Origin: Pseudoalteromonas phenolica
Lineage (GTDB): Bacteria; Pseudomonadota; Gammaproteobacteria; Enterobacterales; Alteromonadaceae
Length of the DNA stretch: 64,000 nt
Reading direction: 5' to 3'
Assembly: GCF_005886345.1 (NCBI RefSeq)
Contig: NZ_PNEC01000032.1
Span: 37,748 to 101,747, forward strand
Of the stretch, positions 43,482 to 52,110 are shown piece after piece. The position numbers were made by a program, and so were the translations under genes. The stretch's first letter is position 1, and every line of letters begins with the position of its first letter. Below the pieces are notes generated by a model. It made no database searches. It was not told where the DNA came from and worked only from the letters and a program-made list of their open reading frames with translations.

Positions 43482-45843
43482 TGAGTTGAGATACGCTTAC
43501 CGACAGCCAATCGTGTGGGTGGTCACTATAGCTGTGAGCTTATTAAACACCCTAATCGGCCTAGGTAGTCTGCATGAACTAAGCACTCTCAATGAGCTCT
43601 ACCAAGTGTATGCGCTTTTGCAAATGTTGATAATGCCAGCGGCTTTTGCCGTAATTGCGGTCACTTTACTATTTAGAGACAGTACGTCGAACATGATGGT
43701 GCTTATCGATGTAACCCCTGTGTCTTTTCGGGTGCGATGGCGTACCAGAGTGTTTGTATCGACCGCTATTTTAAGTTTTCCCATGTTGTTCGGCTTTGTA
43801 GTCGTCTGTGGTGTATTTGCAAGTCAAACAACTTGGTTGATGGGTTTGCAAAGCTTCTTTTTGATCAGTCTATTTGGCATTGTTCAAAGTAGTTTTTTGC
43901 TGATATTAATCGCCTTTTATTTGGTTAAACGGTCATGTACGCCGTTTACCTTGTATGCCATCAGTGCTGCCGAAGGCATTGTTTACATAGTCATTGGCGG
44001 TATTTTAGGGTTTCAGTTTTTATCGGGCAGCGCGATAGTGAGTGAGGTGTTTTACACGTTCATGCTCTGGGCAGATCCGTTTGGTATAACGCCTTTGTTA
44101 GATATCAATGTTAGTGATCAAGCTTCAAATGTGCCCTTTATAGTTAATAGAATCGTTTATTTTATAGTGGGTGTGCTTGTGTTTTTGGCTTTGTCTAAAG
44201 TCAGTATTAATTTAAATGTTGAGCACAATAATAAAAAGGCGGTTAAGCCTGCGCAGGAAAAAACCAGACGCCATGTTTATAAGCGTCTGCCCGATCTGCC
44301 TGTTGTTCATCTGCTTTTCTTAAACTTTAAAGTGTTGTTGAGCTCAAAGCTTACCCCTGTCATTTTGGTCATTTGGGCCAGTATTGTTCTTAATGAGGCA
44401 CTTTCAACGTTGCTTTCAGCTCAAGCTCATAATCTCAATAACAGCATAACGGCACTCAATGCCGTCGCCTGGGATGTATATTTGCTTTTTACTTCAGTGT
44501 GTTTGGCGCTGTGGAGCGGGCTAGTTTGTTGGCATACACAGCGTAACCAGTTTGCAGATGTATTGTCTTCGACACCAATCAGTAATTGGCAAAAAATCAT
44601 GGCAGATATGATTACATTGTTAATTTGCTTACTGGTTTTAACTGTGGTTATGGGAGTCGCGAGCCTAATGGCTGAGCTCATAGCGGGGAGTGATATTTCG
44701 CTGTTGCACTATGTACAGCAAATAATATTTAGTCTAGTACCACAAGCGTTGTTGGCTGTGATATTTGTATGTATTCACCATATTGCTAAATCTGTGATTA
44801 AAGCAGGGCTGTGTATATTTGCATTGCTAATTATTAAGTTCACACCCATCACTTCGGCGCTAGGAATAACACACTTACTCTGGAATATTGCGGGTTCACC
44901 ATTGCAACCTGCCTCTCAAACAAAGCTGTTTTTAGAGAGTGAACAGGTATTTTTACCATTTATGCTGTTTTGGAGTCTGGTCGCTGCAACGCTTTGTGTA
45001 TTTGCTGTAAAGCTGTCACATAGAGGGGCAGGGTATGTGATGAATAAAAAAATTTGGACCATGCCAGCAGTTGCGATGGCGTTACTAACGCTCGGAGCCG
45101 GTAGCGTTATGCACATTCAAATCACCAATGAAAAGCCTTTGACCTATCAAAAGCAAAGAATGCAGTGGCAAGCGGATTACGAGCAAACCTTCAGGCACTT
45201 TGCCGACTTACCTCAACCAACAATGACAGAATTAGACACTAAAATCGCGTTTTATCCAGAGCAAGGCAAAGCATACTTTGATGTTCAATACACGCTAGAA
45301 AATACCAGTGAATATCCAATCAGTCAGTTTTTAGTTAGTCGAGATGGCAATCATACAAACTGGAGTTTGACTCTGATAAACAGAGAAGGGGAAATAAAGC
45401 CACCTAAACTCAATCAGTATGAAATTAGATTAGCTAAACCATTAGAGGTAGGGCAGTCGCTTAACCTGAAAGTGAGCTTAATGCTCAAGCAAGTAATGTT
45501 TTGGCCAAGTTCAGAGCACTTGATAATTAAACCTAAGTGGTCACAAATCGCGGCGCAATCAATTTTACCTATGGTTGGTTATCAACCTGAGTTTGAAATT
45601 CAAGATCCTTTAGAAAGAGCAAACAAAGGGTTAATTGCAGAGCCATCTCAAACGGGAGTGCCTGTTAAAGCTATGCTAAGAACAACACTCTCCACCCAAT
45701 TGAAGCATGAAAGCCAAGCACCAGGTGTAATGGTAAAACAGTGGCAAGAAGATGGCAGAAAGTTTTATCAGTATCAAACAAGCCAACCTATTGAGTTGGA
45801 TGTTGTTTGGCAGTCTGAGCCCAGAATAATTTTGCATGAATGA
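43468..45843 (+). CDS. ABC permease with a C-terminal, truncated M1-peptidase-like domain
   Basis: 791 residues. Two blocks of about six helices (about 15-250 and 280-540), each like an ABC-2 permease half, are followed by a soluble region (about 565-791). That tail ('YFDVQYTLENTSEYPISQF', 'DPLERANKG', 'WQEDGRKFYQYQTSQPIE') resembles the linker and N-terminal beta domain of the larger ABC permease/M1-aminopeptidase fusion proteins, but the protein ends before any HExxH zinc site. It therefore looks like a shortened fusion that kept the beta domain only. It overlaps the ATPase gene by 14 bases. Substrate unknown. Confidence 0.75.
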   Translation: MLINNELRYAYRQPIVWVVTIAVSLLNTLIGLGSLHELSTLNELYQVYALLQMLIMPAAFAVIAVTLLFRDSTSNMMVLIDVTPVSFRVRWRTRVFVSTAILSFPMLFGFVVVCGVFASQTTWLMGLQSFFLISLFGIVQSSFLLILIAFYLVKRSCTPFTLYAISAAEGIVYIVIGGILGFQFLSGSAIVSEVFYTFMLWADPFGITPLLDINVSDQASNVPFIVNRIVYFIVGVLVFLALSKVSINLNVEHNNKKAVKPAQEKTRRHVYKRLPDLPVVHLLFLNFKVLLSSKLTPVILVIWASIVLNEALSTLLSAQAHNLNNSITALNAVAWDVYLLFTSVCLALWSGLVCWHTQRNQFADVLSSTPISNWQKIMADMITLLICLLVLTVVMGVASLMAELIAGSDISLLHYVQQIIFSLVPQALLAVIFVCIHHIAKSVIKAGLCIFALLIIKFTPITSALGITHLLWNIAGSPLQPASQTKLFLESEQVFLPFMLFWSLVAATLCVFAVKLSHRGAGYVMNKKIWTMPAVAMALLTLGAGSVMHIQITNEKPLTYQKQRMQWQADYEQTFRHFADLPQPTMTELDTKIAFYPEQGKAYFDVQYTLENTSEYPISQFLVSRDGNHTNWSLTLINREGEIKPPKLNQYEIRLAKPLEVGQSLNLKVSLMLKQVMFWPSSEHLIIKPKWSQIAAQSILPMVGYQPEFEIQDPLERANKGLIAEPSQTGVPVKAMLRTTLSTQLKHESQAPGVMVKQWQEDGRKFYQYQTSQPIELDVVWQSEPRIILHE

Positions 45844-46002
45844 TCTATTACCTTCCATAAGTTTATAAAAAATAGAGTTAAATTTATTTAAACTCTCGGT
45901 TAGGAAAATAATAGAAGATTGATAAGAAGAATAAATCGCTACGCTTTACAGTGAAAACCATGCAATGACAAAAAGCCTAGTTAAGCAGGTGAGGAGAATA
46001 CA

Positions 46003-46644
46003 ATGAAGCGCAGAGAATTTATTAAAAGTGCAGCCTTAGGCTCGATGGGCGGTTTACTTATAAGCCAAACGTTCGGTGCACAGGCTGGTGGTAAAATGTT
46101 AACCCCTAGGGAAGTCGAAGGGCCGTTTTACCCCATAACTCCACAAAAAGACAAGGATGCAGATTTAACCCAAGTTGAGGGTATAGTAGGGCGAGCCAAA
46201 GGTACTATTATAGATATCTTTGGACAAGTGTTTGATCAAGAAGGTAATGCCATTGAAGATGTCACCATAGATTTATGGCAGGCTAATAGTTATGGTAAAT
46301 ATCATCACCCTCACGATAATAGTGAAGCGCCAATTGACCCGCATTTTCAAGGCTGGGCGATTTTGCAAAGTGGTAAACAAGGGCGCTTTAAATTTAAAAC
46401 CGTGATGCCGGGAGCATATCCATTAAATGCACCGCAGCAGCGTACACCTCATATTCATATAAAAATCAGTAAGTACGGTTATGAGTCTTTACTGACGCAG
46501 CTGTATTTTCCCGATCAGCCTTTAAACGACAAAGATGGCTTGTTCAAACGTAAATCTAAGCAAGAACAGAAAATGATGACGGCTAAAAAAACCAGTAAAT
46601 CGAACGAGTATCGATACGATATTTTTCTGCAGAAAGCATTTTAG
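46003..46644 (+). CDS. Tat-exported intradiol ring-cleavage dioxygenase-like protein
   Basis: 213 residues. Twin-arginine signal MKRREFIKSAALGS (about 1-30). The mature part is an intradiol dioxygenase fold: 'VEGPFYP', first Tyr in 'DLWQANSYGKYHHPHD', second Tyr in 'MPGAYPLN' and the two His in 'TPHIHIKIS', that is the Tyr-Tyr-His-His iron set of protocatechuate/catechol 1,2-dioxygenases. Exported members act on catechol-like substrates outside the cytoplasm; the substrate is unknown. No aromatic-degradation genes nearby. GAGGAG lies upstream. Confidence 0.85.
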   Translation: MKRREFIKSAALGSMGGLLISQTFGAQAGGKMLTPREVEGPFYPITPQKDKDADLTQVEGIVGRAKGTIIDIFGQVFDQEGNAIEDVTIDLWQANSYGKYHHPHDNSEAPIDPHFQGWAILQSGKQGRFKFKTVMPGAYPLNAPQQRTPHIHIKISKYGYESLLTQLYFPDQPLNDKDGLFKRKSKQEQKMMTAKKTSKSNEYRYDIFLQKAF

Positions 46645-46767
46645 TTTGTCGTTGGCGTTTTTTTATAATTAACCCAAGACAGTTGAGCAGAAAAAGCGGA
46701 TAATTAGCGGTATTTTTAGAAAAGCGCTTACAAAGCATAGTAAGCGCGCGACCGTGGAAACCGCTCT

Positions 46768-48954
46768 ATGGAAATCAAAGTTAATTTTCTTGATAATCTT
46801 CGAATTGAAGCGAAATTCGATGATTTCTCAATTATTGCCGACCAACCTATTCGTTATAAAGGTGATGGCTCAGCACCAAGCCCATTCGATTACTTCTTAG
46901 CTTCATCAGCAATGTGTGCGGCTTACTTTATTAAGGTGTATTGTAACGCCCGTGATATTCCGACCGATGGCATTCGCGTAGCACAAAACAACATTGTTGA
47001 TCCTGAAAACCGCTATAACCAGATTTTTAAAATTCAGGTTGAGATCCCAGAGCATATCTCTGAGAGAGATCGTGAAGGCATGCTGCGTGCGGTTGACCGC
47101 TGTACGGTTAAAAAGGTGATCCAAACTGGCCCTGATTTCCAACTTGAAACCGTTGAGAACCTAGACGCTGACGCACAAGCGATGTTGATGACAACGCCAG
47201 AAGGCGGCACAGAAACATATATTTTAGGTAAAGACCTACCACTTGAGCAAACCATTGCCAATATGACATCGGTAATGGAAGACTTAGGTATGAAGATCGA
47301 AATTTCTTCATGGCGCAACATCGTACCGAATGTTTGGTCATTGCATATTCGTGATGCGGCTTCTGAAATGTGCTTTACCAATGGTAAAGGCGCAACCAAG
47401 GAGAGCGCATTATGTTCGGCATTAGGTGAATTCATCGAGCGTTTAAGCTGTAACTTCTTCTACAACGATCAATTCTTTGGTACTGAAATCGCCAATGCTG
47501 AGTTCGTGCATTATCCAAATGAAAAATGGTTCAAGCCAAACGAAGAAGATGAATTACCAACAGAGATCTTAGACGAATATACGCGCGAGATTTACGATCC
47601 AGAGGGTGAGTTATGTGGTTCGCACCTAATCGATACTAACTCAGGTAATGTTGAACGTGGTATTTGTTCAATTCCTTACACACGTCACTCAGACGGTGAA
47701 ACGGTTTACTTCCCAACCAACTTAATCGAAAACTTATTCTTAAGTAATGGTATGAGTGCCGGTAATAACCTAGCTGAAGCGAAAGTTCAGTGCTTGTCTG
47801 AGATTTTTGAGCGTGCGGTTAAACGTCAGATCATCGAGCAAGAAATTGTATTACCAGATGTACCACAAGCCGTATTAGATAAGTTCCCAGGTATTGTTGA
47901 AGGTATTCAAGGTCTTGAAGAGCAGGGTTTCCCAGTCGTTGTAAAAGACGCATCACTTGGCGGTCAATTCCCTGTTATGTGTGTGACGCTAATGAACCCT
48001 AAAACGGGTGGTGTATTTGCGTCATTCGGTGCCCACCCAAGCTTTGAGGTTGCTCTTGAGCGTAGCTTAACTGAGCTACTGCAAGGTCGTAGTTTTGAAG
48101 GCTTAAACGACGTACCTAAGCCAACATTTAACAGCATGGCAGTACAAGAGCCTGAGAACTTTGTTGAACACTTTATTGATTCAACAGGTAAAATTTCTTG
48201 GCGTTTCTTCAGTGCTAAGCACGATTATGAGTTTGTTGAGTGGGACTTCTCGGGTACAACTGAAGAAGAGTCAGACAAGTTATTTGGTATTTTAGAGTCG
48301 ATGGATAAAGAAGCTTATGTGGCTGAATTTACACACATTGGTAATGCATGTCGTATTCTTGTACCAGACTACTCAGAAGTCTATCCGGTTGAAGACTTAA
48401 TTTGGGATAACACCAATAAAGCCCTGCAATATCGTGAAGACATCTTAAATCTTCATCGTTTGAGTGAAGATGAACTGGCTGATTTAGTTGAGCGTTTAGA
48501 AGAGTCTGAACTAGACAACTACATCGACATCATCACATTAATAGGTATTGAGTTTGACGAAAACACGGTATGGGGTCAGCTAACAATTCTTGAGCTTAAG
48601 CTATTAATTTATATAGCATTAGGTGATTTAGAAGCAACCAAAGAGCTGGTTGAAGCCTTCTTACAATACAACGACAATACCATTGTTGAGCGTGGCTTAT
48701 TCTACCAAGCGATGGATGCAACGTTAGAAGTAGCACTTGATGAAGAACTTGAAATCGAAGATTACATTCATAGCTTCACACGTATGTTCGGTCAAGAAGT
48801 GATGGATGCCGTTGTCGGCTCAATTAATGGCGATGTGACTTTCTATGGTTTAACTGAAACCAGCATGAACCTTGAAGGTCTAGATAAGCATTTACGCTTA
48901 ATTGAAAGCTATAAGAAGCTACACGCAGCACGAGCTCGTTTAGCGAAAAGCTAA
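46768..48954 (+). CDS. ycaO: OsmC-YcaO fusion protein
   Basis: 728 residues. The N-terminal OsmC-like domain (about 1-140) keeps two cysteines in positions used by OsmC peroxidases ('SSAMCAAYF', 'VDRCTVKKVIQTGP'). The YcaO domain (about 190-580) has the ATP-binding signature 'SALCSALGEFIERLSCNF' and 'CLSEIFERAVKRQIIEQE'. A helical C-terminal extension (about 590-728) follows. YcaO proteins activate amide backbones with ATP; E. coli YcaO is implicated in the RimO-dependent methylthiolation of ribosomal protein S12. The fused OsmC part suggests peroxide or thiol chemistry. Monocistronic, with its own terminator. No precursor peptide gene is seen nearby. Confidence 0.88.
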   Translation: MEIKVNFLDNLRIEAKFDDFSIIADQPIRYKGDGSAPSPFDYFLASSAMCAAYFIKVYCNARDIPTDGIRVAQNNIVDPENRYNQIFKIQVEIPEHISERDREGMLRAVDRCTVKKVIQTGPDFQLETVENLDADAQAMLMTTPEGGTETYILGKDLPLEQTIANMTSVMEDLGMKIEISSWRNIVPNVWSLHIRDAASEMCFTNGKGATKESALCSALGEFIERLSCNFFYNDQFFGTEIANAEFVHYPNEKWFKPNEEDELPTEILDEYTREIYDPEGELCGSHLIDTNSGNVERGICSIPYTRHSDGETVYFPTNLIENLFLSNGMSAGNNLAEAKVQCLSEIFERAVKRQIIEQEIVLPDVPQAVLDKFPGIVEGIQGLEEQGFPVVVKDASLGGQFPVMCVTLMNPKTGGVFASFGAHPSFEVALERSLTELLQGRSFEGLNDVPKPTFNSMAVQEPENFVEHFIDSTGKISWRFFSAKHDYEFVEWDFSGTTEEESDKLFGILESMDKEAYVAEFTHIGNACRILVPDYSEVYPVEDLIWDNTNKALQYREDILNLHRLSEDELADLVERLEESELDNYIDIITLIGIEFDENTVWGQLTILELKLLIYIALGDLEATKELVEAFLQYNDNTIVERGLFYQAMDATLEVALDEELEIEDYIHSFTRMFGQEVMDAVVGSINGDVTFYGLTETSMNLEGLDKHLRLIESYKKLHAARARLAKS

Positions 48955-48985
48955 ATTTAGCTCATATATAAATCACCTTGAAGAA

Positions 48986-49017
48986 GAGCATTTATTTTTG
49001 ATAAATGCTCTTTTTTT
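48986..49017 (+). terminator. Intrinsic terminator of the OsmC-YcaO gene
   Basis: GAGCATTTAT-TTTTG-ATAAATGCTC followed by T7, about 30 bases after the stop. Confidence 0.92.
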
Positions 49018-49054
49018 AGTTCTGTAATAGGTGGTTTGTCTAAAAAATACTGAG

Positions 49055-49178
49055 TGATTATTGATGTGGTTACAGACTTTAGGGTACTGAAAACACTCTT
49101 TTACAAATGAAGCGATAATTGTGACTGTTTAATTTTCCCACATCATTAAACTAGGTTTCATAGAGTTTGGTTACAACA
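49055..49178 (+). repeat. Direct repeat, copy A of 124-base unit
   Basis: Matches 49407-49530 with about six differences counted by eye and no gaps. It carries no ORF and lies directly upstream of structured unit A. It may contain its promoter or an RNA leader. Confidence 0.8.
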
Positions 49179-49204
49179 GTAACGACACTGTATGTGAAGT
49201 TTTC

Positions 49205-49313
49205 AATGGGTTTGACAACGAACCCATTTTAAGTTTTCCCCTTGAGAGCAAAGCTTTATCTCTCTGAAGCTTAAACTAATTTTTGCCCTACCATTTTGGT
49301 GGGGCTTTTTTTT
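49205..49313 (+). ncRNA. Candidate small RNA A with three hairpins
   Basis: Hairpin 1: AATGGGTT / AACCCATT with an 8-base loop (49205-49228). Hairpin 2: AGCTT...AAGCT enclosing a CU-rich loop (TATCTCTCTG). Hairpin 3: terminator GCCCTACC-ATTTT-GGTGGGGC with a long T-run (49285-49313). No ORF of note. A second diverged copy lies 430 bases downstream with the stems kept. The transcript start is unknown and the 5' edge given is the first stem; it may extend left through the 124-base repeat. Confidence 0.55.
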
Positions 49314-49406
49314 GCCTGCAATTTGATGTGAGTGTAGTAGTTATCAATTTAATTTGTTGGATTGAATTACGGCCCTCCAACTAGCGTTTCTTTTAAAAAT
49401 GCAGGG

Positions 49407-49530
49407 TGATTATTGATGTGGTTACAGACTTTAGGGTACTGAAAACACTCTTTTACAAATGCAGCGATAATTGTGACTGTTTAATTCTTCTACATCATTA
49501 AACTGGGTTTCATAGAGTTTGGTTACAGCA
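49407..49530 (+). repeat. Direct repeat, copy B of 124-base unit
   Basis: Second copy of 49055-49178. In this copy about 105 bases separate it from the structured unit, against 26 bases in copy A; the extra sequence (49531-49636) has no match in copy A. Confidence 0.8.
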
Positions 49531-49636
49531 AAGCTTTTAGTTTACTTGTTATTACCAGTAGTTGGTTTTGGTAGTAGGTTACAGAACTAAAAGTGAGCGA
49601 GGTGTGTTTCAGCCTGGCGGCTCTATATGACGTTGT

Positions 49637-49744
49637 CATGGGTTTGGTAACAAGCCTATTTAAGTTTTCCCCTGTGAGCACAGCTTAATCTCCCTGAAAA
49701 AGCTAACGCTGTTTTGCCCTACCGTTTTGGTGGGGCTCTTTTTG
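49637..49744 (+). ncRNA. Candidate small RNA B with three hairpins
   Basis: Diverged copy of unit A. Hairpin 1 (49638-49659) keeps its pairing by two G-U wobbles in place of G-C and U-A pairs. Hairpin 2 is AGCTT...AAGCT around a CU-rich loop (AATCTCCCTG). Terminator GCCCTACC-GTTTT-GGTGGGGC plus T-run (49716-49743). Base changes that preserve stems indicate selection on RNA structure. Start uncertain. The gene-free region 48955-49881 contains nothing else recognised. Confidence 0.55.
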
Positions 49745-49881
49745 CGCAAAATGTGTCAAATTTACAGTTTTTATGTCACCTGACATAGACAGTTACATTT
49801 ATTCGAACAATTGACACTCTTTATTTTAAATCTGCAATACACTCACTCTTATAGCTTCTGATGACAGTCAAAGAGGGTGTC

Positions 49882-50439
49882 ATGAGTGAATTAAGGTTTG
49901 AAACACGTTCATTACAATTATTGATGGCAATCACATTTTTCGTCACCACTCATTTGTTGTGGCAACATGCTAATGGTGGGATTGTCAGCCATCACTTATT
50001 GTATAGCTCTGTATTACCAGAGGTATCTAATTGGTGGAGTATGATTGTTTTGCCAGCTTTAACTTGGTTTGTATCAGTAAATTTAAAAAGCCGAGTTGTG
50101 TGTTCTCAATTAGATAAAAGCAAAGTGATTAATAAAGTTAGGGCAGTTAAATTGGCTTTTTTAGTCATGTTACTGCTGGCTGCTTTACAATCTATTAGCT
50201 TTGTTATTTATGGTTTAGATGTGCTCTTAATGTGCACTGTTATGTTGTTAGTGGCAGGACTAATTTTACCTATTTATAGAGCTGAATGTGTTTTGGCCTA
50301 TGTAGTAGGAAATTTTCTGGTATTTGGTGCTGTAACGCCCTTTTTGATAATAACTGCAATTGCATTAGTGTCGTATTTGTCAAATTTAGTGTTTAAACCC
50401 ATTTTAATGAATGTATTAAATTTAAAAGCCGCAGCTTAA
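49882..50439 (+). CDS. Polytopic membrane protein of unknown function
   Basis: 185 residues from the ATG at 49882, which has GAGG 5 bases upstream; the ATG at 49861 is in frame but lacks such a site. About five helices (roughly 12-30, 47-64, 83-102, 108-125, 140-165). No family recognised. It follows the duplicated RNA units directly and could be influenced by read-through from them. Terminator 50483-50508. Confidence 0.6.
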   Translation: MSELRFETRSLQLLMAITFFVTTHLLWQHANGGIVSHHLLYSSVLPEVSNWWSMIVLPALTWFVSVNLKSRVVCSQLDKSKVINKVRAVKLAFLVMLLLAALQSISFVIYGLDVLLMCTVMLLVAGLILPIYRAECVLAYVVGNFLVFGAVTPFLIITAIALVSYLSNLVFKPILMNVLNLKAAA

Positions 50440-50482
50440 ATTCCGAGAAATCGGGTCTCCCATCCAAGCTTGAGCTACTTTC

Positions 50483-50508
50483 GCCCCAAATTTTTTTGGG
50501 GCTTTTTT
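50483..50508 (+). terminator. Intrinsic terminator
   Basis: GCCCCAAA-TTT-TTTTGGGGC followed by T6, about 45 bases after the membrane-protein stop. Confidence 0.85.
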
Positions 50509-50581
50509 CTTTTTAATCATTGTTGCATCTTGTGAAATTTTTTATGATTGCAGTGGTCCATTTTAGGTACGAGATTGAAAA

Positions 50582-50965
50582 GTGCTGAACCGTAATAAAA
50601 CCCTCATTTTTATGTCTTTCATCACAGCTATTGCTGCTATTTTAAGTTTAGGTGCGAATAGCTATATGTATATGACTAGTTTAAATTTTGCGCCATTTTC
50701 AGCATTACTTTGCGTGATGGGTGTGTTTGCCAGCTATAGCTTATTTAAAGCAAGGGTGTTTGCCCGTTACTTGGTTTTATTATTTTGGCTATGTCAAATA
50801 TTAGTCGTAGGAGTAAACGGTCAGAAGTTTGGTTTTTTATTTGCATTGGCAATGAGCTTTCATTTTAATATAACCACACAAGTTTATGTGGTGGTTAATG
50901 TTCTAGGTGTGATTTTGGCAAGTATCTGCATTTTTCAAATTAAAAAAGAAGCACAAGTTAACTAG
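50582..50965 (+). CDS. Small four-TM membrane protein, unknown function
   Basis: 127 residues starting at GTG 50582 (an ATG at 50612 is the alternative). About four helices (8-27, 33-52, 57-75, 92-118). No motif recognised. It converges on the opposite-strand binding-protein gene 29 bases away. The start codon is uncertain because neither candidate has a strong ribosome site. Confidence 0.55.
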   Translation: MLNRNKTLIFMSFITAIAAILSLGANSYMYMTSLNFAPFSALLCVMGVFASYSLFKARVFARYLVLLFWLCQILVVGVNGQKFGFLFALAMSFHFNITTQVYVVVNVLGVILASICIFQIKKEAQVN

Positions 50966-50994
50966 ATCATCTATCTGAAAAAGGTTGATATTAA

Positions 50995-51954
50995 CTATTG
51001 GCAATCTTTACTTATCCAACTTCTCCATAGAGATTGGTTTTCGCTTAGCCAATACTTAGCTGCTTTTTCTATGGTTAGCCCCTTAATCATGACTAAAGCT
51101 GCTATTTCTTCAAACTGCGAGTTGTTTAAATTCACATTTTTTAGAGTGTTCAAGGCGCAAGAATTACGCTCAGCTAGACTACGTGAGGCAATTTTTTTTA
51201 GCCAAGCTGATTTAGGGTTGCCGCAATCATAAAGAAAAACTTTATTTACACCCCATTCAGGCACTGTCTCGCACTCAATATCATAGTCAGGAAACTCAAT
51301 AAATTCGCCCTGATATTTGGCATTGACCCAATTGGGTGTCCAATTAAACAACAAAATAGGTTTTTTTTGCGTATAAGCCTCTGTTAACTTGACCCAGAGT
51401 TCATCTGAAGAATTGAGGGTGATCAATTTAAAATTTAGTTTCAATGCTCTGATCCTTGCTCTATCAGGTTTTTCCCATGGGCCTGCGTAGTAAATACCGC
51501 GGTTTGAGTTTTCATCTGAAAACAAAGCCGCGCATTCGTTTAATGCAGTCCATTTTGGTAGGTTAGGGCACTGTGCTTTAACATAGCTAGGAAACCACCA
51601 TTCTTCACGAGTTTTAGCGTTATGGCTCCCCGCATCGATAATGCTATTTTCTTCTTTTAATTGATAATATTTATCTGCCATACTGCCTTCCCATACTTCA
51701 ACTTGTATGTCAGCCTTATTATATTTCAGTGCAAACCATTGGCCTTCAGTAGGTAATTCTAGATAACTCACTTCAAAGCCGAGTTGTTGATAGATATTGC
51801 CAACGATATGAGAAATGACCTTTTGGGAAGCCCAGTTATTGGTAATTATTCTAATTGGTTGATGTTCTTTTTGTATCTGATTAGTTGAATTCTGGGCACT
51901 TAAGCTACATACAAAAAAAACAAAACTCAAAAGTATGAGATTGATTCTTGGCAT
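50995..51954 (-). CDS. Orphan OpuAC/ProX-type substrate-binding protein
   Basis: 319 residues. Signal peptide about 1-20 (ending LSAQ). The mature part belongs to the glycine betaine/choline-type binding-protein family (OpuAC): 'IITNNWASQKVISHIVGNIY', 'DIQVEVWEGSMADKY' and 'PILLFNWTPNWVNAKY', with several Trp that could build an aromatic cage for quaternary amines. No ABC permease or ATPase gene is adjacent, so it works with a transporter elsewhere or as a sensor/chemotaxis ligand protein. Its two Cys pairs in the C-terminal half may form disulfides. Confidence 0.8.
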   Translation of the reverse strand: MPRINLILLSFVFFVCSLSAQNSTNQIQKEHQPIRIITNNWASQKVISHIVGNIYQQLGFEVSYLELPTEGQWFALKYNKADIQVEVWEGSMADKYYQLKEENSIIDAGSHNAKTREEWWFPSYVKAQCPNLPKWTALNECAALFSDENSNRGIYYAGPWEKPDRARIRALKLNFKLITLNSSDELWVKLTEAYTQKKPILLFNWTPNWVNAKYQGEFIEFPDYDIECETVPEWGVNKVFLYDCGNPKSAWLKKIASRSLAERNSCALNTLKNVNLNNSQFEEIAALVMIKGLTIEKAAKYWLSENQSLWRSWISKDCQ

Positions 51955-52110
51955 TTAATCATCGTTCCTAGATACGCGTATTAGTATACTTATGTCAAAG
52001 CTAGCGATTATTGTTTTATATAGCATAGCAGTGAACAGAAAAAGTTCAGGGTTATCGTGAAGGTGTAAAGGTTTTTATTCTAAAAAGCGGCTTAATGAAG
52101 CCGCTAAATT

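Noticed and set aside
49285..49305. Terminator stem as a REP-type dispersed repeat
   Set aside because: Each copy is followed by a T-run and preceded by matching structured sequence; a duplicated RNA gene explains it better than a dispersed repeat.
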